Source: Cernens ardua (GTDB taxonomy: Bacteria; Pseudomonadota; Gammaproteobacteria; Pseudomonadales; Halomonadaceae). From it: a stretch of 64,000 bases of DNA. The stretch is from NCBI RefSeq assembly GCF_051251085.1, contig NZ_JBPCZH010000001.1:930001-994000 (forward strand), given 5' to 3'. Positions 44,279 to 52,065 of the stretch are shown in pieces (the stretch's first letter is position 1; each line of letters begins with the position of its first letter). The translations under genes were made by a program, and so were the position numbers. The notes beneath the pieces are model-generated. The model ran no database searches, had not been told where the DNA came from, and worked only from the letters and a program-made list of their open reading frames with translations.

Positions 44279-44611
44279 TCATTCAGAGGATAAATCCACC
44301 CAGCGGGACAAACGTTGCTCCAGGCGTTCATTGGCGATACGTAGGCGCCGGTTCTCCTCGATCAACTCATCGGCCAACGCTGCCCCTTGCCAATCCAGCT
44401 CCAGCTCATGCCGTAACCTTAGCACCCGACGTACCACTACCACAGCGTCCACACCGAATGTCCACTGTTCTGGTTCGTGTCCGACAGGCTCAATGATACC
44501 GTGCTCCACGATAGTAATGAGGGTAGCGCTGGGTACCGCAGTGCGGCGACGTAACTCATCGAAATCAACCCGCTCTACTGAGGTTGTAAAATCTGTAGAT
44601 GTAAAAGCCAT
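44279..44611 (-). CDS. cbpM: Chaperone modulatory protein CbpM
   Basis: A 110-residue MerR-like small protein. It contains VDFDELRRRTAVPSATLITIVEHGIIEPVG and WTFGVDAVVVVRRVLRLRHELELDWQGAALADELIEE, and it ends in a short coiled coil, all typical of CbpM. It binds the J domain of CbpA and inhibits both its DNA binding and its co-chaperone activity. The ATG at 44611 is preferred because GGAG lies nine bases before it. ATG 44617 (TAATG overlap with the cbpA stop) and ATG 44626 are possible. Operon with cbpA. Confidence 0.85.
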   Translation of the reverse strand: MAFTSTDFTTSVERVDFDELRRRTAVPSATLITIVEHGIIEPVGHEPEQWTFGVDAVVVVRRVLRLRHELELDWQGAALADELIEENRRLRIANERLEQRLSRWVDLSSE

Positions 44612-44616
44612 GACCA

Positions 44617-45630
44617 TTAACTCCATTTTTCACGTGGGTTGAAGTGCTTGTGATGTTCAGCCAGCGACTTCCAGGCCTCTTCATCCCCTTCAGCACCACG
44701 TTCAGGCAACACAATCTTCAGCTGTGCATAAAGATCGCCATCCCCTTTGCGCCCCGGTAATCCTTTTCCTTTCAAACGCATCCGCGCCCCGGAGCGACTA
44801 TTGGGAGGAATAGTCAATTGCAGGTGACCACTCAACGTCGGAATTTCTACCTTGGTTCCCAATGCCGCTTCCCAGGGTGCCAACGGCACGGTCAAAATCA
44901 AATCATGCTCATTAACGTCGAACACGGGATGCGGAGCAAACTTGACCTTGAGATAAAGGTCGCCCGCCTCACCACCGTTGATACCAGGGCCACCCTGCCC
45001 TTTTAGGCGAACACGCTCACCATCGCTGACACCTTTGGGCACACGAACCTTGAGGCTTTTTTCTATATCCTTGGGGCGCCCCTGTTCATCTTGTGTTCGT
45101 AGCGTGAAGCGCACCTCTTTGGGTTCATTGGAAACCACTTCTTCCAGAAAGACCGGTAGCTCAAGCTCGACATCCTGCCCGGCCTGTGAGCGAGATTGAG
45201 AGCCAAACCCTCCACCACCGAATCCGGCTGACCCAAAGTCTTCGGCACCAAAACCTCCTCCGCCGAATCCTCGCGCACCAGCACGGCCACCACGACCGCC
45301 AAAAACGGACTCGAAGAAGTCGGAAAAATCTTCTGCACCGCCAGTAAATCCACCCTGCCCCGCACCGGCCGATTCCCAATTCGGCGGCCTCTGGAATTGC
45401 TCGCCACCTCGGTTGCCATAGCGTTTCAGCTGGTCATATTCAGCGCGTTTTTCAGAATCACTCAGGACATCGTAGGCTTCACCAATCTCTTTGAATTTCT
45501 CTTCGGCATTCGCCTCTTTGCTCACATCGGGATGATATTTGCGCGCCAATTTACGATACGCTTTCTTGATATCCTTGGTATCGGCATCTTCTGCGACACC
45601 AAGAACAGCATAGTAATCCTTGAATTCCAT
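44617..45630 (-). CDS. cbpA: Curved-DNA-binding DnaJ-family protein CbpA
   Basis: A 337-residue class II J-domain protein. J domain is residues 1-70 with the HPD motif (ARKYHPDVSKE). A long Gly/Phe-rich linker (about 85-155, GGRGGRAGARGFGGGGFG) follows, then two C-terminal substrate-binding domains and a dimerisation end (HHKHFNPREKWS). There is no zinc finger, which separates it from DnaJ. CbpA stimulates DnaK and also binds curved DNA. It is about 30 residues longer than E. coli CbpA, mostly in the Gly-rich part. cbpM follows directly. Confidence 0.93.
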   Translation of the reverse strand: MEFKDYYAVLGVAEDADTKDIKKAYRKLARKYHPDVSKEANAEEKFKEIGEAYDVLSDSEKRAEYDQLKRYGNRGGEQFQRPPNWESAGAGQGGFTGGAEDFSDFFESVFGGRGGRAGARGFGGGGFGAEDFGSAGFGGGGFGSQSRSQAGQDVELELPVFLEEVVSNEPKEVRFTLRTQDEQGRPKDIEKSLKVRVPKGVSDGERVRLKGQGGPGINGGEAGDLYLKVKFAPHPVFDVNEHDLILTVPLAPWEAALGTKVEIPTLSGHLQLTIPPNSRSGARMRLKGKGLPGRKGDGDLYAQLKIVLPERGAEGDEEAWKSLAEHHKHFNPREKWS

Positions 45631-46435
45631 ATGCCCTCTTATTCCGTTGGAACCACATTCTTTGCTCGAACGTGATCATCAATAGGGGTGATCCTTTTTT
45701 GCATACTATGCTGGGAACACATTATTTCAAAACACCTACGATCATGATCGATAGCGAATTGTCCAATAACCTACCCGTATGCCTCGTCTTTCAAGGATCA
45801 CATTGCCCACCACCCCATGCTATTGCAGGGGAATGGCTGGCTTTTCTCATTTCGTTTATTAGTCAGGGAAAACAGCCATCAGGATAACCTTGCGTGATAC
45901 CAAAATGCTTAAACATAAAAACCGGTAATCAACGTCCAGGCATATCCGGAGTATCATTCTGTTATGTGTCTATCTTTATATATGAGTGTGATCAAGGCAA
46001 AACTCAATACTTAACGCTCATTCAATATACGTTTGGCATTTAAAATCAGGCGAGGACCTCTCTCAATCCCCCCCTGCAACTGCTTCCTGTTCAACCCACT
46101 CCCCCTACAATCAACTTTCCTTACGGCCTTTTCATTTAACTATTCCATACAACTAACTCTTCCATACAACCTTTTTCATGCAACAACAATTTGTATAGCA
46201 ACAACTCATATAATGGCCATTCATATAAAGACTGCTCATATAACAGTCCATATAGCAACAGTCCATATAACAACAGCCTCTATAACAACAAGGCAACGCA
46301 GTTAGTGCAATAATTACATTATGGGCAAAAGATGCCTTACAGAATAATGTTTCAAGCCCTATAATATGCCCCCCCTCAACGGTACGCCGATTGATTCATC
46401 CACTTCCTGCCTCATACAAGGTCCAAACAACGCTG
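45631..46435. other. Long intergenic region between cbpA and dusC
   Basis: About 800 bases without a credible gene. The only open frame of note (46033-46305) has a repetitive His/Ile/Thr translation and is probably a by-product of the tandem repeats at 46195-46290. It holds the cbpA promoter (minus) and that of dusC (plus). Confidence 0.5.
46195..46292 (+). repeat. Degenerate ~15-bp tandem repeats
   Basis: About seven imperfect copies of a unit starting TATA(A/G)CAACA and ending near TCCA or CTCA, for example TATAGCAACAGTCCA and TATAACAACAGCCTC. Most copies are 15 bp, one is 12 bp. It lies about 140-240 bases before the dusC start. Function unknown; likely a replication-slippage product. Confidence 0.65.
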
Positions 46436-47428
46436 ATGACATTCTCCGCACGCCCTGATCAACCCGCACGAATCGGATTGGCGCCGATGGAGGGTGTGAT
46501 CGATGTTCACACGCGCCATCTCCTGAGTCAGATTCCGGGGTTGGACTGGATCGTGACTGAATTTGTCCGGGTCGTGGATGCTCGCCTGCCCGCTCGCGTA
46601 TTTACCCGCATTTGCCCCGAGCTCAAACAGGGTTCGATAACGGAAAACGGAACGCCTGTGACACTCCAGTTATTGGGTTCAGATCCAAAGGCACTTGGGC
46701 AGAATGCCCAACAGGCGGTCAAGTGTGGCGCAACGCATCTTGATATCAATTTTGGCTGCCCGGCAAAACTGGTGAATCGGCATGGTGGGGGTGCCATGTT
46801 GTTACAGAATCCTGAACACGTATATACCGCCCTGAAGGGTATTACAGACGCCGTTGACATTCCTGTGAGTGCCAAGCTCAGGCTGGGCTTTAATAATAAG
46901 CAGCTGGCCGTTGCCTGTGCCGAAGCTGCCGTTTCAGCGGGTGCAGATCATTTAACCGTCCATGCACGAACCAAACGCGAGGGATATCAACCACCAGCAC
47001 ACTGGGAGTGGGTCGCAGATATCAGACGCCACGTGAGTATTCCCGTGATCGTTAATGGTGATATTTGGACATTGGAAGATTACTGGAAGGCTCGCACTCT
47101 GTCGGGTTGTCAGGATGTCATGATTGGTCGTGGTTTACTGGCCGATCCGTGGTTGGCCCAACGCATAAAACATTGGGTAGAGTACGGAGAACGGTTACCT
47201 GAAACACGCTGGAGGCAGAGAGCCGCAATACTGATAAAGTTTGCGGAAGCCTTGTCAGCAGAAGCGCTCGACAAGGTAATCGTGTCTTTACTGAAACAGT
47301 GGATGGCTATTATGCGGCAGCATAACGTAGAAGCACATGATCACTTTCTAACCCTTAAACGCATCAAGGATTTGCCTGAGTTCCTTCATGCGTTGGAGAA
47401 AAGTGCACATTCACCTCGCTCATCGTGA
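46436..47428 (+). CDS. dusC: tRNA-dihydrouridine(16) synthase DusC
   Basis: A 330-residue flavin TIM-barrel enzyme. The start LAPMEGVIDVHTRHLL, the catalytic cysteine in INFGCPAKLVNRHGGGAML, the HARTKREGYQPPAHW segment and the MIGRGLLADPWL phosphate-binding loop are diagnostic. APMEGV with VTEFVRV separates DusC from DusA and DusB. It reduces U16 in tRNA D-loops with NADPH. The frame is open from a TTG at 46391, but the ATG at 46436 fits the family length better. No neighbour is functionally linked. Confidence 0.92.
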   Translation: MTFSARPDQPARIGLAPMEGVIDVHTRHLLSQIPGLDWIVTEFVRVVDARLPARVFTRICPELKQGSITENGTPVTLQLLGSDPKALGQNAQQAVKCGATHLDINFGCPAKLVNRHGGGAMLLQNPEHVYTALKGITDAVDIPVSAKLRLGFNNKQLAVACAEAAVSAGADHLTVHARTKREGYQPPAHWEWVADIRRHVSIPVIVNGDIWTLEDYWKARTLSGCQDVMIGRGLLADPWLAQRIKHWVEYGERLPETRWRQRAAILIKFAEALSAEALDKVIVSLLKQWMAIMRQHNVEAHDHFLTLKRIKDLPEFLHALEKSAHSPRSS

Positions 47429-47743
47429 CCATCACCTTTCGCCTCACGAATATCCATGAATCATACGTGATGGTGGGTTTGTCCATGCCTGCCTTCTTCC
47501 AGCCATGATTATTGATCACGGAATATCCTGTATGGGTACATGGTTGTAAGAATGCTTCTCCCTGTTGTTAACCGGACGCCCAAAAAGCCTGTAACGATAT
47601 TTTTCCCACGTTATCGTCATTTGGATAAACATGCATTGAATGTCTCGGATTACTAAACAGCGTCACTTTTCAGTAGTACACTTGCAGCACAAACTATATA
47701 CAAAAACGTTATTCATTGATGTTCAAACCCATGCGAAGACTGA
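47429..47743. other. Intergenic region before the phosphotransferase gene
   Basis: About 315 bases between dusC and the APH-family gene. No gene, clear terminator or operator is visible. Confidence 0.4.
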
Positions 47744-48814
47744 ATGTCTACGCGTGCACCCCATATCCCTCAGCAACAAGACAATTCCCCTATGAGCCAC
47801 CAGGACCATTCCGAGATAGACAGAACCCTGTGGGAACGGCCAACAGCAGCGCCTGAGCTTGATCAGGTGCAAATCGAGGGGTGTCTTAAGCAATATTCTC
47901 CCCGTGGGGAATTGAGCGCCTATTCCGCGTTACCCGATGGGCTTGCAAATGGAAGTTGGGCTCTTCGCTGGGAACAACCGGAGCCGTCAGGGGATCTACA
48001 AGAGAAGCCACAAGAAGGACCATCAGGGGCCACGATTGAAAGAGGAGTATTACGTGTCAGCGCGCGCGACCATGACGCTTTCAGGCGGGAAGCACGGTTG
48101 TTGGCATGGCTGACTGAGGCATCGCTGGCTCCCGCTCTTTTGCATTATGAACCAGACAGCGTCTTGGGCTACCCGTGGGAAATACTGGAATGGCGTGATG
48201 GCATGCCCCTCTCACAAGCCCTACGGTCATCCTTTGATAGTTGCGCCCTTGCAAAAAGTATCGCCGAAAACTGTATCATCCGTATTCAGCTAAAAGAATC
48301 CTGCCCCATCCAGCTTCCCCAATCGTCCATAACCCAATTGCCTGAGGCAATGGACGCGCTGTTGGCCAATACTTGGGTAAAACAGCGTCTGGATAAAAGC
48401 CTTCGGCATACATTGGAAAAGGCAATGAAACATTACGCTTCCTGCCTTGAGGATTATGTACATCTGGATGGCATTGCACATGGCGATTTCGGCGGATCAA
48501 ATCTATTGGTATCTCAGGGGGATACTCAAACACACCTTACCGCATTGGTAGACTGGGAATTTGCCTCGTTTGGTTCCCTTCTAACGGATTTGGGGAATTT
48601 GCTACGTATCCAGGCACTCAACCAAGACACGTTTATCATCCCGCTTCGGGATGCTTTTAACCGGGCAGGATTTCCTTTACCTGAAAAATGGATGTCTTTT
48701 GCATTACTGGCCGACAGCATGGGATGGCTTTACTTCTTATCGCGGCCGCTGGATCGCCCCTGTCTTTTCGCCGATTGCCATCGTCGTATTCGCTACATCA
48801 CTCAGCGAGTGTAA
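47744..48814 (+). CDS. APH/choline-kinase-family phosphotransferase
   Basis: A 356-residue protein kinase-like phosphotransferase. Brenner's motif HGDFGGSNLL carries the catalytic Asp, and VDWEFASFGSLLTDLGNLL carries the metal-binding Asp. The N-terminal lobe has the LANGSWALRW/VLRVSARDHDAFRREARLLAWL nucleotide-binding region. The first ~35 residues are poorly conserved and hydrophilic, and an internal ATG at 47792 is a possible start. Family members phosphorylate aminoglycosides, choline, homoserine or sugars; the substrate here is not readable. It probably acts on a small cell metabolite rather than a drug, since there is no resistance or mobility context. Confidence 0.78.
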   Translation: MSTRAPHIPQQQDNSPMSHQDHSEIDRTLWERPTAAPELDQVQIEGCLKQYSPRGELSAYSALPDGLANGSWALRWEQPEPSGDLQEKPQEGPSGATIERGVLRVSARDHDAFRREARLLAWLTEASLAPALLHYEPDSVLGYPWEILEWRDGMPLSQALRSSFDSCALAKSIAENCIIRIQLKESCPIQLPQSSITQLPEAMDALLANTWVKQRLDKSLRHTLEKAMKHYASCLEDYVHLDGIAHGDFGGSNLLVSQGDTQTHLTALVDWEFASFGSLLTDLGNLLRIQALNQDTFIIPLRDAFNRAGFPLPEKWMSFALLADSMGWLYFLSRPLDRPCLFADCHRRIRYITQRV

Positions 48815-48883
48815 CAACACCTGAAGAAACGATGGAAACACCATAGCTCATACTTGATGGATGGATGGCCCAAAAGCAGACAT

Positions 48884-48920
48884 AAAAAAAGTCCAGACCG
48901 CATAGAGCAATCTGGACTTT
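48884..48920 (-). terminator. Terminator of the tRNA transcript
   Basis: AAAGTCCAGA (48888-48897) and TCTGGACTTT (48911-48920) form a perfect 10-bp stem. Read on the minus strand it is followed by a run of seven T. It lies seven bases after the 3' end of the last tRNA-Arg gene. Confidence 0.82.
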
Positions 48921-48926
48921 AAAAAA

Positions 48927-49003
48927 TGGCGCGCCCGAGAGGATTCGAACCTCTGACCCCTTGATTCGTAGTCAAGTACTCTATCCAGCTGAGCTACGGG
49001 CGC
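48927..49003 (-). tRNA. tRNA-Arg (anticodon ACG)
   Basis: 77 bases on the minus strand. Acceptor GCGCCCG pairs with CGGGCGC. The D arm AGCTCAGCTGGATAGAG, anticodon loop CTACGAA (ACG), T arm GGTTCGAATCC and an encoded CCA are all present. The 5' ACG anticodon is normally edited to ICG by TadA and reads CGU, CGC and CGA. Second and last gene copy of a pair. Confidence 0.96.
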
Positions 49004-49301
49004 ATATCGAAGTGGCAATTGAATATCATGTCACATGGGGCGCTTGATTGGCTCGCCCTCAATTGCGGTGCATATAGTACATGGTTAATGTACCGTTTGT
49101 AAAGGATTTTTTGGAAACCAAATGAATTAACACGCCAATTCCAGTCACCCTATCGAGCATTCATATAACAAGCGCTTTCAACCACCCTATACGCCCACGA
49201 TCAATAGTCCATGTGCAAAATAACACCGCGAAGACCGCAAGAATAAAAAATGGAATAAAGGGAAAGCTAAAGAAGTATTTGTTCGGGGAGATCTTACAGA
49301 A

Positions 49302-49378
49302 TGGCGCGCCCGAGAGGATTCGAACCTCTGACCCCTTGATTCGTAGTCAAGTACTCTATCCAGCTGAGCTACGGGCGC
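49302..49378 (-). tRNA. tRNA-Arg (anticodon ACG), second copy
   Basis: 77 bases identical in sequence to the copy at 48927-49003, with encoded CCA. The two copies are 298 bases apart in the same orientation. Synteny csrA-tRNA-Ser-tRNA-Arg is the same as in E. coli. Confidence 0.96.
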
Positions 49379-49470
49379 GTATATGATCTTGGAATGATCA
49401 TCGAATTGTGATGTTTTGCATTTACTTTATAAAAAGCGAAAGCTTTATTACAAAATAAGCGAAAGTGCTA

Positions 49471-49563
49471 TGGCGGAGAGAGAGGGATTCGAACCCTCGA
49501 TAGGGCTATAAACCCTATACTCCCTTAGCAGGGGAGCGCCTTCAGCCACTCGGCCACCTCTCC
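49471..49563 (-). tRNA. tRNA-Ser (anticodon GCT)
   Basis: 93 bases on the minus strand: class II tRNA with a long variable arm. Acceptor GGAGAGG pairs with the CTCTCC end, anticodon loop CTGCTAA (GCT), T arm GGTTCGAATCC, encoded CCA. It decodes AGC and AGU. First of three tRNA genes between csrA and the terminator at 48884. Confidence 0.95.
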
Positions 49564-49665
49564 TAAAGCACGGCGCGCATATTATCCCGTCAGCGCCTAA
49601 ATGTCTACCCCATCAGGATAATTTTATTGAAACACCTAAATCGATGCCTCCATTCATACGCATAT

Positions 49666-49932
49666 TCATGTGCTCTTGCTTCCTTCTTCTTGGTCGTCAT
49701 CGCTCTTTGGATTTTGTGAAGCAGCGAATGTACTTTCCAACCCACTTTCTTTCTCATCAAGAGCAGAGTCTTCACCCTGGATACGTTGAAATATTTCCTC
49801 ACGGTGAACCGCTACCTCCCTGGGAGCATTCACACCAATACGAACCTGATTCCCTTTTACACCCAGAACAGTGACTGAGACATGATCCCCAATCATTAAC
49901 GTTTCACCAACACGACGCGTCAAAATAAGCAT
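49666..49932 (-). CDS. csrA: Carbon-storage/translational regulator CsrA, with acidic tail
   Basis: The start MLILTRRVGETLMIGD at ATG 49932 is the invariant CsrA N-terminus and has a GGAGGTC ribosome site; the frame is open further upstream, but those residues do not belong. Leu4 and Arg44, the two key RNA-contact residues, are present. CsrA dimers bind GGA motifs near ribosome sites and change translation and mRNA stability. The protein is 88 residues instead of about 61-65. After HREEIFQRIQ it carries an extra ~35-residue tail rich in Asp, Glu and Ser. Order alaS-lysC-csrA-tRNA is conserved in relatives. Confidence 0.93.
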   Translation of the reverse strand: MLILTRRVGETLMIGDHVSVTVLGVKGNQVRIGVNAPREVAVHREEIFQRIQGEDSALDEKESGLESTFAASQNPKSDDDQEEGSKST

Positions 49933-50754
49933 ATGACCTCCATATCGTACTCGACATCCAGTGTCGTCGGTAACTGTACAAGCAGGTAAATGAACCCCGG
50001 CATCCACGCCCTAGCGAATCATCTTCCCTCAATAACTACCCGGATAAAGGGATTACCTGCCATAAAGGTAAAAACTACACATGATGAGCACCAACGCCTC
50101 GTAAAAGGACTCCAAGCGTCAGTATCATTCATGATCCAAGGGCAGTAGAACCCTGATTAAAGGCAATCGATAACCGAATTCCGCCACAGGTGCTGCTTGT
50201 AATTTGCCGCCCCGGGTCATCATGGCAAGAGGGTTCTTCACCTGCATTCCAGTATGGGCGGGTACACCACCCATCTTTGGACTTCATAAGCCTTGATGGG
50301 TTCACTCTTTACAATCTTTCAATAAGCTCAGTACAGTCTTTAAAGAGGAAAAGAGATGGATAGTTACCGCTTTATCTATCCATTCTCCCCTGCTCAAAAT
50401 AGCACAATAGCGAAGTATATAAAGATACCTTGAATCAATTTCCGCCTGATGTGGGGCATGCCCTGCAAACATGCTATTTGCAATATAGGCTGATACAAGT
50501 GACTAACCTATTGGTAATTCCGGAGAAATTGGGTGGGGGTATTGGGCAATGACAATCATTACTCATACAGATATATACGTTAGAACAGGCAAAATGCGTC
50601 AGGGTAATGCGTGACTGAAAGACAGCCTCGTTGACGAAAAAAAGGAAGGGAAATAAATGACACTGGGACGGTGCTTAGGATAACAAATATCAGGGGCGCT
50701 TACCGATGGCAAGCGCCCCTGTGAAATATCTGACAGGCAGTGTTCATGCAAGGA
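49933..50754. other. Long intergenic region between csrA and lysC
   Basis: About 820 bases without a firm gene. It must carry the csrA promoter on the minus strand. Two plus-strand signals are visible. First, an AGAGG site before a 25-codon frame, 50356-50433 (MDSYRFIYPFSPAQNS...), which overlaps an 8-bp ATGGATAG/CTATCCAT stem. Second, an AGGAAGGG site before an 8-codon frame at about 50657. Neither is supported beyond its ribosome site. Confidence 0.5.
50691..50721 (-). terminator. Terminator-like stem after lysC
   Basis: A perfect 11-bp GC-rich stem (CAGGGGCGCTT at 50691-50701, AAGCGCCCCTG at 50711-50721) with a 9-base loop, 34 bases after the lysC stop. No strong T run follows on the minus strand, so termination may be partial. 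Confidence 0.55.
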
Positions 50755-52005
50755 TTAAGCTTCTTCGCTGATATCTACCTTATCAAGACCAAATCCAGTA
50801 TGAAGCGCACGCACCGCCAGCTCGATAAACTTTTCATCGATCACGACAGAAATCTTGATTTCAGACGTCGATACCAAGCGAATATTAATGCCTTCCTGTG
50901 AAAGAATCTGGAACATTTTGCTCGCTATACCTGAATGGGATCGCATCCCCACGCCGACCAGCGAGACCTTGGCAATGTCCAGATCACCTTTGACCTCACC
51001 GCCCAATTCGGTCAGAACCTGCTCTTCCAGAATACGATACGCCTTTTTGTAGTCACCTTTCGCTACAGTGAAGGTGAAATCGGTTTGCTCACCACTGGCG
51101 GATGCATTTTGGATAATCATATCCACTTCAATGTTCGCATCAGCGATAGGGCTCAGTATCCTGGAGGCAACACCAGGAATATCCGGTGTATTCAAGACAG
51201 TCAGCTTGGCTTCGTTCGTATTGAAGGCAATCCCAGAAATCAGCGCTTCTTCCATATGCTGTGACAATGCGTTTTCCTCTGCAACTATCAGTGTACCGGG
51301 GCCATCCTCAAAAGATGAGAGCACTCGCAGCGGCACATTGTATTTTCCTGCAAATTCAACAGAACGAATCTGCAACACCTTGGAGCCCAAACTTGCCAGC
51401 TCCAGCATTTCTTCAACGGTGATGGTGTCCAGACGGCGCGCACGTGAGCAAACACGAGGGTCTGTCGTATAGACGCCATCAACATCGGTATAGATCTGAC
51501 ACTCATCGGCGTTCAGTGCAGCCGCCAAGGCCACCGCGGTTGTATCAGAGCCACCACGCCCCAGCGTAGTAATGTTGCCCTCGTCGTCGACACCCTGAAA
51601 GCCGGCAACAACGACCACTTGCCCTTTATCGAGCTGCCCACGTATTTCATCCGTATCAATCTTTTGGATACGTGCACGGGTATGTGCGCTATCCGTATGG
51701 ATACCTACCTGCGCCCCCGTGTAGGAGGTAGCGTCGACACCCAGAGTTTGCAGCGCCATCGCCAGCAGGGAGACCGTCACCTGCTCCCCCGTTGAGAGCA
51801 GCATGTCGAGTTCACGCGGGCTCGGTTCTTCATTAATGGATTCTGCCAGCCCGACCAGGCGGTTTGTCTCGCCACTCATGGCGGATGCTACTACAACGAC
51901 CTGATGTCCTTGTTCACGAAATTTTTTTACTTTGGCGGCAACTGCCTGAATACGCTCCACAGAGCCTACGGATGTACCACCAAATTTTTGTACGTACAGC
52001 GCCAT
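50755..52005 (-). CDS. lysC: Aspartate kinase
   Basis: A 416-residue monofunctional aspartokinase. The start MALYVQKFGGTSVGS at ATG 52005 is the family N-terminus, with an AAGG site; the frame is open five codons more. The kinase domain (1-245) carries KFGGTS, FQGVDDEGNITTLGRGGSDTTAVALA and YTDVDGVYTTDPR. Two ACT domains follow (about 265-400), which normally bind lysine and/or threonine for feedback control. It makes aspartyl phosphate, the first step to Lys, Met, Thr and diaminopimelate. In Pseudomonas-like genomes the same alaS-lysC-csrA order is seen. Confidence 0.95.
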   Translation of the reverse strand: MALYVQKFGGTSVGSVERIQAVAAKVKKFREQGHQVVVVASAMSGETNRLVGLAESINEEPSPRELDMLLSTGEQVTVSLLAMALQTLGVDATSYTGAQVGIHTDSAHTRARIQKIDTDEIRGQLDKGQVVVVAGFQGVDDEGNITTLGRGGSDTTAVALAAALNADECQIYTDVDGVYTTDPRVCSRARRLDTITVEEMLELASLGSKVLQIRSVEFAGKYNVPLRVLSSFEDGPGTLIVAEENALSQHMEEALISGIAFNTNEAKLTVLNTPDIPGVASRILSPIADANIEVDMIIQNASASGEQTDFTFTVAKGDYKKAYRILEEQVLTELGGEVKGDLDIAKVSLVGVGMRSHSGIASKMFQILSQEGINIRLVSTSEIKISVVIDEKFIELAVRALHTGFGLDKVDISEEA

Positions 52006-52065
52006 GATGCCTTGTCTCATCCCTACTATGAGAGTGTGTATGTCTTCCTGAACGTATGTAGGCGA

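Noticed and set aside
46195..46292. CRISPR-like array
   Set aside because: Units are degenerate, contiguous and lack unique spacers; no cas genes in the window.
46033..46305. 90-codon frame with His/Ile/Thr pentad repeats
   Set aside because: The translation only reflects the 15-bp tandem DNA repeats; no start signal or conserved domain.
47744..48814. Aminoglycoside resistance gene
   Set aside because: Only the general APH kinase fold is seen; the sequence does not match a resistance subfamily I recognise and there is no mobile context.
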